A stretch of 15,731 bases of DNA. Source: Candidatus Sumerlaeota bacterium (GTDB taxonomy: Bacteria > Sumerlaeota > Sumerlaeia > SLMS01). The DNA is taken from contig JADZDZ010000231.1 in assembly GCA_020850785.1 (NCBI GenBank), positions 1-15,731 on the forward strand. The letters are read 5' to 3'. The position numbers were made by a program, and so were the translations under genes. Position 1 is the stretch's first letter, and each line of letters starts with the position of its first letter. The notes under the pieces were generated by a model. That model saw only the letters and a list, made by a program, of their open reading frames with translations, made no database searches and had not been told where the DNA came from. Shown here piece after piece: positions 1-7,852 of the stretch.

Positions 1-1
1 C

Positions 2-1834
2 TTTGAAATCCTGAGCGCGAAGAATGGGACCTTCACCATCAACGCACGTGCGGGATTTTTCCTGCCCGGCCAGGTGGACGTCGTGGTGGCCGACGGAAAG
101 GCTGATCCCGAATCGGTGGTGATTGAGTTGAACGGCACCGGGGCGCTGCGCGTGCAGGTGTTGACGCCGCAGGGGCTTCCCGCCGGTGGGGCGCTTGTCA
201 GCCTCTTCGGCAATGCCACGTTCAACGATCCGCTGGAATCATATGGGAGTTGGCAGACGTTTGCCGATGGCACCCGCGAAATTGAAATCACGGCGCCGAC
301 GTCGGTGGCCTCGTTCCGCATAGGCGCCTACAAGGCAGGCTACATTCCCGGCTGGAGTCAGGACTTGTCCACGTCGGGCGCGTTCGAATCGGTGCTGCGT
401 GTGACGCTGGGTGCGGGCGTGCGCGTGCGCGGCCGCATCGTGGACAAGGATTCCGCGCCGATTGATGCGGCGTCGATCACGGTGAAGGAAGGCTTCATGC
501 GCACGGGCGTCGTGTATCAGCGGGTGAATGAGCAGTTTCCCGCCGCTGCCTCCGACGCGGCGGGTGGTTTCGAATTGGGACCGCTGGAGCCGGGAGCCGT
601 GACGCTCGGTTTTGGCGCGGAAGGCTACGTTTCAGACGTGAAGACCTTCATGTTGGGCGATCCCGTGCTGGACGTTGGCGACATTGTGCTCGAAGGAAAC
701 GATGACAATGCCGCCGAACGGGTGTTTGGTGTGATTGTGGATCAGGATGGCGTTCCCATGGTGAGCCACAACGTCTACATGAAGAGCACCAGCACGGAGA
801 AGCAGTACTACGCGCGGACCGACAGTCGCGGCGGCTTCAAGATCGACAAGGTGGTGGAGGGAGAGTACGTCATCTATACGAATGGATCGGCGCTGCGCGA
901 CGGTATATACATCACGCTGGATCAGGTGTATCCCTTCGCGAAGCCGGGCGAAAGCGGCGGGCTGTACCTTGTCTATGACATGGGCCAGTCCCTGACGTTC
1001 TCCGTGCAGAGCGCCGGCGGCGAAGCGGTGCGAAATTACCGCGCGGGAATCAACGTGCGATACGCGGGGGCATCGGGTTTTGGTGGCACACGCGAGGAGT
1101 TCGGCGTGGCCTATGAGAAAGCGGTGACGAGCGGCGACGGTTCCGCGCGGTTGGACCACTTGATTTCCGGCACTGGCAGCCTTGTGATTCAGGCGGAGGG
1201 CTACGGCGCAAAACGAGTGGACGATTTTGCGATCTCCGTTGGCGGCCCCACGGACCTCGGCGTGATCACGCTGGAGTCGGGATCGAAGCTTCGTGGTACG
1301 GTCATTGCGGATGAAAACAAGCAGCCGCTTGAAGGAGTCACCGTGCGCGCCGCCGCGCCACCGGGTTCGCCTCCGCAGCATCCGCTGAACGCGCTGTCGC
1401 TGAAGACAACAACGAACGCAGGCGGAGAGTTTGAGCTGGCGAACATTCCGTCGGGATCGGCGTCCTTGATTCTAACGAAATCGGGGCGCATCAAGACACA
1501 ACTGATCGTGACGGTTGCCGAGGATGATGACAGCAATGCGGGGACGATTCCCCTGGCGCTGGGGGCGCGATTGCGCGGGACAGTGACCGATGCAAATGGC
1601 GCCGTTCTGCCGGATATCCTGATCGTGGCGGGGGAGCAGGCCATCTACACGGACCGTGACGGAAAGTACTTCTACGACACGTTGGCGGCGGGGACGCTGA
1701 AGGTCATCGCGGAGGACCGTACGGGAAAATATCCGCGCCAGGAAATGACGGTGACGCTGGGGGAAAATAGCGAGGTGGTGGCGGATTTTCGCCTTGGGGG
1801 CGCGCAAACTCCGGTGACGGATGGACCGCCATGA
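2..1834 (+). CDS. Carboxypeptidase-regulatory-like repeat protein, 5' end cut by window edge
   Basis: The reading frame is open to the left edge of the window, so the true start lies outside; the GTG at 74 is probably internal. The visible part (about 610 residues) is a string of beta-sandwich modules of the carboxypeptidase regulatory-like / Cna-B type. The module-opening pattern G-x-(I/V)-x-D-x-x-x-x-P recurs near nt 416 (RVRGRIVDKDSAP), 715 (RVFGVIVDQDGVP), 1285 (KLRGTVIADENKQP) and 1563 (RLRGTVTDANGA). Each is followed by a 'T-x-x-x-G-x-F-x-(L/I)-x-x-(I/L)-x-x-G' closing strand, for example TDSRGGFKIDKVVEGEY. No enzyme motif or membrane segment is visible. Proteins of this build are normally exported and act as adhesive, structural or scaffolding surface proteins; that role is inferred, and the signal peptide would be off-window. 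The stop overlaps the coaE ATG (ATGA), an odd pairing with a cytoplasmic enzyme. Confidence 0.8.
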   Translation, partial: FEILSAKNGTFTINARAGFFLPGQVDVVVADGKADPESVVIELNGTGALRVQVLTPQGLPAGGALVSLFGNATFNDPLESYGSWQTFADGTREIEITAPTSVASFRIGAYKAGYIPGWSQDLSTSGAFESVLRVTLGAGVRVRGRIVDKDSAPIDAASITVKEGFMRTGVVYQRVNEQFPAAASDAAGGFELGPLEPGAVTLGFGAEGYVSDVKTFMLGDPVLDVGDIVLEGNDDNAAERVFGVIVDQDGVPMVSHNVYMKSTSTEKQYYARTDSRGGFKIDKVVEGEYVIYTNGSALRDGIYITLDQVYPFAKPGESGGLYLVYDMGQSLTFSVQSAGGEAVRNYRAGINVRYAGASGFGGTREEFGVAYEKAVTSGDGSARLDHLISGTGSLVIQAEGYGAKRVDDFAISVGGPTDLGVITLESGSKLRGTVIADENKQPLEGVTVRAAAPPGSPPQHPLNALSLKTTTNAGGEFELANIPSGSASLILTKSGRIKTQLIVTVAEDDDSNAGTIPLALGARLRGTVTDANGAVLPDILIVAGEQAIYTDRDGKYFYDTLAAGTLKVIAEDRTGKYPRQEMTVTLGENSEVVADFRLGGAQTPVTDGPP

Positions 1835-2469
1835 GCTATATTCTTGGCTTGACGGGCACGATAGGCAGCGGGAAAACGTTCGTAGCTTCGCTCTTCTCCT
1901 TGTGTAACGCGGTGGTTGTAGACGCGGATACACTGGCCCGGGAAGCGGTTCTCCCCGGCACACCAGCATTCAAAGAGATAGCACGAAAGTTTGGCCCGGG
2001 AATTCTGTCGGCGGATGGCGCAATAGACCGCGCCGAGCTTGCCAGAATCGTCTTTTCCGACGCATCGCGGCGCACCGACCTTGAAAGCATCATTCATCCG
2101 GTGGTTCACGAGCGCTTGCGGGAAATCGTTCGGCAATCAGTTTCCAGCCCGTTGGTCATTCTGGATGTTCCCCTCCTTTTTGAATCGGGAATGAATCAGG
2201 AGTGTACCGCGATAGCAGTGGTAACTGTTGATGACAAGGTGCGAGGCGAGCGTCTGAAAGCCTGCCGCAACATTTCCGAATCGGATTTGGTTGCGCGCAT
2301 CAAGGCCCAATGGCCACAGGAAAAGAAAGCATCACTCGCTGATTTCGTCATCGACAATTCCCGATCACGACGCGACACGGCACACCAGGTCGCGGCACTG
2401 CTGGACAGGATTTTTCCCGTCGGCATTCCATCTCCCCTCACAAAAGCCCCCCTTCAGGAAATTGCCTGA
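1831..2469 (+). CDS. coaE: Dephospho-CoA kinase
   Basis: CoaE phosphorylates the 3'-hydroxyl of the ribose in dephospho-CoA with ATP, the last step of coenzyme A synthesis, in the cytosol. The 212-residue length fits the family (about 200). The Walker A loop is at residues 9-16 (GTIGSGKT), followed by the family signature DADTLARE around residue 31 and DVPLLFESG around residue 111, which forms part of the CoA-binding/lid region. The ATG at 1831 overlaps the TGA of the upstream repeat protein by 4 bp. No clear Shine-Dalgarno precedes it, so translation probably depends on coupling. The gene looks slightly less GC-rich than the upstream ORF by eye, which I did not quantify. rho follows 73 bp downstream in the same direction and may be cotranscribed. 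Confidence 0.95.
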   Translation: MSYILGLTGTIGSGKTFVASLFSLCNAVVVDADTLAREAVLPGTPAFKEIARKFGPGILSADGAIDRAELARIVFSDASRRTDLESIIHPVVHERLREIVRQSVSSPLVILDVPLLFESGMNQECTAIAVVTVDDKVRGERLKACRNISESDLVARIKAQWPQEKKASLADFVIDNSRSRRDTAHQVAALLDRIFPVGIPSPLTKAPLQEIA

Positions 2470-2527
2470 CAAGCCCTTGAAATTCACTTCATGCGCCTGA
2501 ACCAAAACCTCACACTCGGAACCCAAC

Positions 2528-2532
2528 AGGAG
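2528..2532 (+). promoter_or_regulatory. Shine-Dalgarno site of rho
   Basis: AGGAG lies 10 nt upstream of the ATG at 2543 and supports that start, and hence the unusual N-terminal extension of Rho, as translated sequence. Confidence 0.6.
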
Positions 2533-2542
2533 CGTCTTCGCG

Positions 2543-4171
2543 ATGCGTCGTCGTAAAAATTCGCAGAATTCCGGCGGATACCAGAACAACCAACAGAACC
2601 CAGGAAACAGCGCAAATTACAACCCCGGTAACTCCTACCAGAACAGCGGGGGACGCCGCCGTCGCCGTCGCGGAGGCGGGCACCAGAGCCAGCAAATGCC
2701 GCCAGGGTATGAAGGTGGAAACATCCTCAACAGGGACTTGAACGAGGAGGAGGAGGATTCATTTTTTGACACGCCGCCGACAGGTTCCTCCATCGGCAAT
2801 TCCTCTGATGCGCCCGAAGAGCGCGATGTTGTGAATCCTCAGGGAGAGTCCGCCGATGAGGGCGATTCGAGCGGCGGCCAGACGCCGGTGCCGGCGCGTC
2901 CCATCAAGATGATCCCGCTGGCGGACTTGGGGCAGCTCAAGCGCATGTCCATGGGCGAGCTGGCAAAAATGGCGCAGGACATGGGCGTCGACAACGCCGC
3001 AGGGATGCGCAAGCAGGACCTGATTTTCCAAATCCTGCGCATCAATGCAAACATGGAGGGTGGCCTTCGCGCCAACGGCGTGCTGGAAATCCTGCCGGAA
3101 GGTGGATTCGGTTTCCTTCGTTCCGCGAATTACAATTACCTGTGGGGGCCGGATGATATATACGTTTCGCCGTCACAGATTCGTCGCTTCGGCCTGCGCA
3201 AGGGCGACACGGTGGTTGGCACGGTGCGTCCGCCGAAGGAAGGTGAGAAGTACTTCGCGCTGCTGAAGGTTGAGAAGATCAACGAAGTCGATCCGCAGAC
3301 CGCGAAGGAAAAAATTCTTTTCGACAACCTGACACCGCTGTATCCCACGCGGCGCATCAAGATGGAAACAACGCGCAAGAAGCTCACAACGCGCGTGATG
3401 GACCTGCTGACGCCATTGGGAATGGGACAGCGCGCGCTGATCGTGGCGCCGCCCCGCACTGGCAAGACGATCATGATGCAGGACATCGCGAATGCAATCA
3501 CGGCCAATCACCCGGAAATCTACCTGATTGTTCTCCTGATTGACGAACGTCCCGAAGAAGTGACGGACATGGAGCGCACGGTGAAGGGGGAGGTGATCAG
3601 TTCCACCTTCGACGAGCCGGCGGACCGCCACGTTCAGGTTGCGGAAATGGTGATCGAGAAGGCAAAGCGCCTTGTGGAACACGGACGCGAAGTTGTGATC
3701 CTGCTCGATTCGATCACGCGCCTCGCGCGCGCCTACAACACGGTGACGCCACCATCGGGCAAGGTGCTCACCGGCGGCCTCGATGCAAATGCACTGCACA
3801 AGCCGAAGCGTTTCTTCGGCGCCGCGCGCAACATCGAGGAGGGAGGATCGCTGACGATCATTGCAACGGCCCTCGTTGAAACCGGATCAAAGATGGATGA
3901 AGTGATCTTCGAAGAATTCAAGGGAACCGGCAACAGCGAAATCAAGCTGGACCGGAAGTTGTCCGACCGCCGCATTTATCCCGCGATCGACATCATGACG
4001 AGCGGCACGCGAAAGGAAGAACTGTTGCTTTCGGAGATGGAGCTTCAGCGCGTGTGGCTGCTGCGCAAGATTCTGAACGAACTGAGCGTGGTGGAGGCGA
4101 TGGACTTCCTGCTGGATCGCATGAAGAAGACGGAAAACAACAAGGACTTCCTGGAAGCCATGAACCAATAG
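2543..4171 (+). CDS. rho: Transcription termination factor Rho with long disordered N-terminal extension
   Basis: Rho is a hexameric RNA-dependent ATPase/helicase that binds nascent RNA and releases RNA polymerase. At 542 residues it is well above the roughly 420 of E. coli Rho. Residues 1 to about 120 are low complexity: an Asn/Gln/Ser/Gly/Tyr-rich stretch (6-35), six arginines in a row (38-43), then an acidic Ser/Gly-rich linker. The SAP-like Rho N domain (about 124-166) follows. The cold-shock RNA-binding domain starts near residue 179, with GGFGFLR and GPDDIYVSPSQIRRF. The ATPase has Walker A APPRTGKT (302-309) and Walker B VVILLDS with D389. The Q-loop/R-loop region (TGGLDANALHKPKRFFGAA) and the C-terminal GTGNSEIKLDRK are well conserved, so the enzyme should be active. 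Start chosen on the AGGAG 10 nt upstream. Residue 305 is Arg where E. coli has Lys181. Confidence 0.97.
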   Translation: MRRRKNSQNSGGYQNNQQNPGNSANYNPGNSYQNSGGRRRRRRGGGHQSQQMPPGYEGGNILNRDLNEEEEDSFFDTPPTGSSIGNSSDAPEERDVVNPQGESADEGDSSGGQTPVPARPIKMIPLADLGQLKRMSMGELAKMAQDMGVDNAAGMRKQDLIFQILRINANMEGGLRANGVLEILPEGGFGFLRSANYNYLWGPDDIYVSPSQIRRFGLRKGDTVVGTVRPPKEGEKYFALLKVEKINEVDPQTAKEKILFDNLTPLYPTRRIKMETTRKKLTTRVMDLLTPLGMGQRALIVAPPRTGKTIMMQDIANAITANHPEIYLIVLLIDERPEEVTDMERTVKGEVISSTFDEPADRHVQVAEMVIEKAKRLVEHGREVVILLDSITRLARAYNTVTPPSGKVLTGGLDANALHKPKRFFGAARNIEEGGSLTIIATALVETGSKMDEVIFEEFKGTGNSEIKLDRKLSDRRIYPAIDIMTSGTRKEELLLSEMELQRVWLLRKILNELSVVEAMDFLLDRMKKTENNKDFLEAMNQ

Positions 4172-4176
4172 TTGGA

Positions 4177-4216
4177 ATGTGCGTGGCTGCTTCGGGCCGG
4201 AAGCAGCCACGCGCAT
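4177..4216 (+). terminator. Perfect 17-bp hairpin between convergent rho and alaS
   Basis: The left arm 4177-4193 pairs with 4200-4216 over 17 bp around a 6-nt loop (GGGCCG). Sixteen pairs are Watson-Crick and one is G-U (4180:4213) when read as plus-strand RNA. On the minus strand that pair becomes an A-C mismatch, so the plus orientation is slightly better. The hairpin starts 5 nt after the rho stop and ends 12 nt before the alaS stop. No run of T follows on either strand, so it is not a classical intrinsic terminator. It may block 3' exonuclease, pause polymerase, or serve both genes bidirectionally. Confidence 0.6.
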
Positions 4217-4228
4217 CGCGCCAATTCC

Positions 4229-6985
4229 CTACGGCGCGGCGACAAGCTCTGCGGCCCGCGCCATCACCTCATCCAGCTTCGCCACATCCTTCGCGCCCGC
4301 CTGGGCGTAGTCCGGCTTGCCGCCCCCCTTACCGCCAAGCGGTTGTGCAAGCTTGTTCACCACATTGCCGGCAGGGTATTTCGCCTGTGCGTCTTTTCCC
4401 GATGCGACGACGAGGCTGATCTTGTCGTCCGCGACGCTGGCGCCGACGATGACGCTGCCGGCTCCCATCTTGTCCCGCAGCGCCGTCGCAAGCACGCGAA
4501 GTTCGTTGCCGTCGAGGCCGTCCGCACGTGCGATGCAGAGCTTCGCGCCGGGGACGTCGATGGCCTTTCCCGCGTAGGCGTCGAGGTTCTGAAGCGCCGC
4601 CTCCTGCCGCATGCGGGCGATTTCCTTGTCCATTTCCTTGATGCGCGCCTGAAGCGACTGCACGCGCAGCAGCGTTTCCGGTCCCTTCGCGGCGAGAAGT
4701 TTTTGCAGCGGATCGACGAGCTGATACTGGTCGCTGATTTCCGCCTCCAGAGCGGCGGTGCCGGTGACCGCCTCGATGCGGCGCACGCCGCTGGCGATGC
4801 TGGATTCGCTGACAATGCGATAGCGCGCAATGTCGCCGGTGTTGGCAACGTGGGTGCCGCCGCAGAATTCGACGCTGGGCCCCATCTGCACGACGCGCAC
4901 GACGGCACCATATTTTTCGCCGAAGGGAGCAATGGCGCCCTTCTGCCGCGCTTCCTCCAAGGTCAGCACTTCCGTGTCCACGTTCGCATTTTCCAGAATC
5001 ATGCGGTTCACTTCGCGCTGGATTCCCGCAAGGTCATCGCGCGTTAGCGCCTCCGTGTGGGTGAAGTCGAAGCGGGAATAGTCGGGGCCGACGTAGCTGC
5101 CCGCCTGCGTGATGTGTTGTCCCACGAGGCGCTTCAACGCGTTCTGCAGCAGGTGCACGGAGCTGTGGTTGCGGCGGATGGCGGTGCGGCGTGCCGCATC
5201 CACGGAGGCGCGCACCTCTCCTCCCGATTTTAGCACACCGCTGACGACGGTTCCCTTGTGTATATACAGGCCCTGGGGGGATTTGATGACGTCCTTGACG
5301 AGGAACTTTCCCGCGCCATTTTCGATGACGCCGGTGTCGCTCACCTGACCGCCGCTCTCGGCGTAGAAGGGAGTTGAAAGCAGAACGACCAGCGCATCCG
5401 CACCGGCAGACACGCTGTCGCAGGTGGACCCGTTGTGCAGCAGCGCGGCAATTTGTGTTTCCGTGGGTTTCGACACGTCGCCGTAGCCGACGAATTCCGT
5501 GGCTCCGTGCGTTTCAAAAACCTGATCAACAAGCTCCTCGTTGAAGTCGAGCTTCGCGCCCTTCCAAGACTTCTTGGGTTCGTCCTTCTGATTCTTCAAT
5601 GCGGCATTGTATCCCTCAATATCCACGGAGACGCCGGCGTCCTGGGCAACTTCCGTGGTGAGATCGACGGGATAGCCGTAGGTGTCCCAAAGTTTGAAGG
5701 CATCCTGCCCCGCGATGCGATTGTCGCCGCGCTCCTTCGCCTGCGCGATCAGTTCATCGAGGATTTTCGTTCCGCGATCGCGGGTGCGCAGGAAGGTTTC
5801 CTCCTCGATGCGCAACGCCTTGCGAATGAAGTCGGGGTTCTGTTTGATTTCCGGATACTGGTCGCCCATTGCCTGCACAACGGCGTCGTAAAGGTCCGCC
5901 ATGAACGGCTTGTCCATGCCGAGCAATGACGCAAAGCGCAGCGCACGGCGCTGGATGCGGCGCACCACATAGCGACGACCGATGTTGCCGGGCGTGAGCC
6001 CTTCCGCGAGGCAGAAGACCAGCGTGCGAACATGGTCGGCGATGGCATTGACGGCGAGACGCACTTTCGCATCGCCGTTCTTTTCGTCGGAACGGGGATA
6101 GCTGACGTTCAGCTTGCTCGCGACGGCCTGCGTGATCGGCCACATCAGGTCGGTCTCGTAGGGCGAGATGGCTTTGCCGGTGCGCGCGAAATTCAGCGCA
6201 ACGGTCATGCGTTCCAAGCCCGCGCCGGTGTCGATCCCCTTGTTCTTCAGCAGCGGACGGGAACCATCGCGCTGTTGGTCGAATTGAGGGAACACCATGT
6301 TCCAAATTTCGAGGAACAAGTCCCCTTCATCGACAACGCGCTGACCAAGTTTCCTGATCGCAGCGGAACCGTTGGCTTTGAGGTCGGCTTGAATGGCCTT
6401 CAGTTCTTCATCGCTGCCGAGAAAAAATTTGATTTCGCTGCAGGGGCCACAGGCGCCCGTGTCACCGGCGGGTCCCCAGAAATTCTCCGCCGCATCAAGC
6501 GGGATGCAGGGATTGGGGCAGTCGGTTTCCTCCGCGTAGTACTGCAGCGCCTCGCGGTCGATCTCCGCATCGGTGGGGCCGTAGATCGTTGGGAACATGC
6601 GATCCTTGGGCAGGTTCATGTACTTCGGCGAGGTGCAAAATTCCCAAGCCCAGCGGATCGCCTCGCGCTTGAAGTAATCGCCGAAACTGAAATTGCCGAG
6701 CATCTCGAAGAACGTGTGGTGGCGCAGCGTCTTGCCGACGTTTTCGAGGACGCTTCCCTTGCCACCGGCGCGAAGGCATTGCTGGCAACTGGCGGCGCGG
6801 GTGTACGGCATGGGATCGACGGTGCCGGAGTAGAGCGCCTTGAACTGCACCATGCCGGCGCTTGTGAACAGGAGCGTGGGATCGTCCGGCGGCACGAGCG
6901 GAGCGCTGGGCACCACGCGGTGCTGCAACCCGCGGAAGTAGTCGAGGTAGGCCTGCCGAAGGTCTTTGCCGTTTGCGATCGTCAT
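4229..6985 (-). CDS. alaS: Alanyl-tRNA synthetase
   Basis: AlaRS charges tRNA(Ala) with alanine in the cytosol and hydrolyses Ser- and Gly-tRNA(Ala). The protein has 918 residues, about 40 more than E. coli AlaRS. The class II catalytic core is at the N-terminus: HHTFFEMLGNFSFGDYFK from residue 89 and the GDTGACGPCSEI segment. The editing domain zinc/active-site ligands are present as HSSVH (H607, H611) and CGGTH (C708, H712). The C-terminal C-Ala domain ends with the typical Gly-rich GGKGGGKPDYAQAGAKD. The ATG gives the expected N-terminus, with no obvious Shine-Dalgarno before it. The gene converges with rho (57-bp gap) and diverges from purE across 273 bp. Confidence 0.97.
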   Translation of the reverse strand: MTIANGKDLRQAYLDYFRGLQHRVVPSAPLVPPDDPTLLFTSAGMVQFKALYSGTVDPMPYTRAASCQQCLRAGGKGSVLENVGKTLRHHTFFEMLGNFSFGDYFKREAIRWAWEFCTSPKYMNLPKDRMFPTIYGPTDAEIDREALQYYAEETDCPNPCIPLDAAENFWGPAGDTGACGPCSEIKFFLGSDEELKAIQADLKANGSAAIRKLGQRVVDEGDLFLEIWNMVFPQFDQQRDGSRPLLKNKGIDTGAGLERMTVALNFARTGKAISPYETDLMWPITQAVASKLNVSYPRSDEKNGDAKVRLAVNAIADHVRTLVFCLAEGLTPGNIGRRYVVRRIQRRALRFASLLGMDKPFMADLYDAVVQAMGDQYPEIKQNPDFIRKALRIEEETFLRTRDRGTKILDELIAQAKERGDNRIAGQDAFKLWDTYGYPVDLTTEVAQDAGVSVDIEGYNAALKNQKDEPKKSWKGAKLDFNEELVDQVFETHGATEFVGYGDVSKPTETQIAALLHNGSTCDSVSAGADALVVLLSTPFYAESGGQVSDTGVIENGAGKFLVKDVIKSPQGLYIHKGTVVSGVLKSGGEVRASVDAARRTAIRRNHSSVHLLQNALKRLVGQHITQAGSYVGPDYSRFDFTHTEALTRDDLAGIQREVNRMILENANVDTEVLTLEEARQKGAIAPFGEKYGAVVRVVQMGPSVEFCGGTHVANTGDIARYRIVSESSIASGVRRIEAVTGTAALEAEISDQYQLVDPLQKLLAAKGPETLLRVQSLQARIKEMDKEIARMRQEAALQNLDAYAGKAIDVPGAKLCIARADGLDGNELRVLATALRDKMGAGSVIVGASVADDKISLVVASGKDAQAKYPAGNVVNKLAQPLGGKGGGKPDYAQAGAKDVAKLDEVMARAAELVAAP

Positions 6986-6990
6986 GTGGC

Positions 6991-7026
6991 GAAATGCGGT
7001 CCGAATGCGGGTGGAATGAAATGCGG
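6991..7026. repeat. Short direct repeats in the alaS leader
   Basis: The 9-mer GAAATGCGG occurs exactly at 6991-6999 and 7018-7026, 27 bp apart. A related GAATGCGGG lies between them at 7003-7011. All three sit just upstream of the alaS ATG, in what would be its 5' untranslated region. Function unknown; such short repeats can arise by chance in GC-rich spacer DNA. Confidence 0.4.
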
Positions 7027-7030
7027 GGCC

Positions 7031-7058
7031 ATGATGGACAGGGCCGTGGCGCCGTCAA
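7031..7058 (-). promoter_or_regulatory. Candidate alaS promoter
   Basis: On the minus strand a TTGACG box (plus coordinates 7053-7058) and a CATCAT box (7031-7036) are separated by 16 bp. They match the sigma70 consensus at 5 of 6 and 4 of 6 positions. Transcription would start about 40 nt before the alaS ATG. An inverted repeat, CCGTGGC at 7044-7050 and GCCACGG at 7059-7065, brackets the -35 box and could be an operator. E. coli AlaRS is known to repress its own gene by binding a palindrome near the promoter; whether that happens here is speculation. Confidence 0.35.
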
Positions 7059-7139
7059 GCCACGGGGCGGTGGAAAGCCGCGGGGACGGTCTGAAACCCG
7101 CCCGGTCGGGAATAAAGATTTATCAACAGGGGAGCGCGA

Positions 7140-7162
7140 GGAGGTGCGGGCAGGGCGCCTCC
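7140..7162 (+). other. Hairpin upstream of purE
   Basis: GGAGGTGC (7140-7147) pairs with GCGCCTCC (7155-7162) over 8 bp, including one G-U pair that favours plus-strand RNA, with a 7-nt loop. It lies about 100 nt before the purE start. It does not resemble a known riboswitch that I recognise. An AT-rich patch at 7110-7125 just upstream is a plausible promoter core, but I could not fit convincing -35/-10 boxes. Otherwise I see nothing in the alaS-purE gap. Confidence 0.3.
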
Positions 7163-7258
7163 GCCACAAAGGCAATCCGGCCACGCGAGTCGCAAAAATG
7201 CTCCCTGTTCTCAATCAGCCCTTTCCCCGCCGATTTTCCGCATCGTAGAAGAGCGGTC

Positions 7259-7774
7259 GTGAAAACGACAAAGAAAACTCAAAAAGTTGTTCCCGCCGTC
7301 GGCATCATCATGGGTTCCAAGTCCGATTGGGAGACCATGCAACATGCGGCGGAGATGCTGACGCGGCTGGGCGTTCCCCACGAGGTGAATGTGGTGTCCG
7401 CGCATCGCACGCCGGACCTTCTGTTCCAGTACGCGGAGGATGCGGAGGCGCGTGGCATTCAGGTGATCATCGCGGGCGCGGGGGGCGCGGCGCACCTGCC
7501 GGGGATGTGCGCGGCGAAGACGTCGCTGCCGGTGTTGGGCGTGCCGGTGGAGTCGAAGGCGCTGAAGGGGCTGGATTCGCTGCTCTCGATCGCGCAAATG
7601 CCGGCGGGCGTGCCGGTGGGGACGCTGGCAATCGGGCGCGCGGGGGCGATCAATGCGGCGCTCCTCGCGGCATCCATCCTTTCAAACCACGATGCAAAGG
7701 TGCGCGCGGCGTTGAAGAAATTCCGCAGCGAGCAGACAAGGAATGTCTTGAAGGGGCGCGATCCGCGCCGGTGA
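7259..7774 (+). CDS. purE: N5-carboxyaminoimidazole ribonucleotide mutase (class I PurE)
   Basis: PurE converts N5-CAIR to CAIR in de novo purine synthesis, acting right after PurK. The protein (171 residues from this start) carries GIIMGSKSDWETM at residues 15-27, SAHRTPD with the catalytic histidine at H49, and AGAGGAAHLPGMCAAKT, all family hallmarks. No ATG lies upstream of the conserved core: the first ATG, at 7310, is inside the GSKSDW motif. The GTG at 7259 is therefore the best start, giving a short basic N-terminal tail (KTTKKTQK). The reading frame happens to stay open far upstream, antisense to alaS; that part is not coding. Adjacent purK marks this as the bacterial class I enzyme rather than the CO2-using class II form. 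Confidence 0.94.
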   Translation: MKTTKKTQKVVPAVGIIMGSKSDWETMQHAAEMLTRLGVPHEVNVVSAHRTPDLLFQYAEDAEARGIQVIIAGAGGAAHLPGMCAAKTSLPVLGVPVESKALKGLDSLLSIAQMPAGVPVGTLAIGRAGAINAALLAASILSNHDAKVRAALKKFRSEQTRNVLKGRDPRR

Positions 7775-7852
7775 TCGCGTGGCGGTGCGGGGCAGCGGGC
7801 GAATCCTTCCAGTGACGAGGCAGCATGAATTTTTCCACAGAATCCCTGCGCG

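Noticed and set aside
4172..5047. 291-codon plus-strand open frame opposite the 3' end of alaS
   Set aside because: Composition (Arg/His/Leu-rich) is typical of an antisense shadow. It begins directly in the hairpin region and matches no family I recognise.
6032..7258. Long open frame on the plus strand antisense to alaS and continuous with purE
   Set aside because: It has no protein-family resemblance, lies opposite strongly conserved AlaRS sequence, and is the sort of open frame expected in GC-rich DNA. Only the part from 7259 is purE.
7120..7839. Two DnaA-box-like 9-mers, TTATCAACA at 7120 and TTTTCCACA at 7831
   Set aside because: Each has one mismatch to the consensus. A few such matches are expected by chance in a window this size, and they are not clustered.
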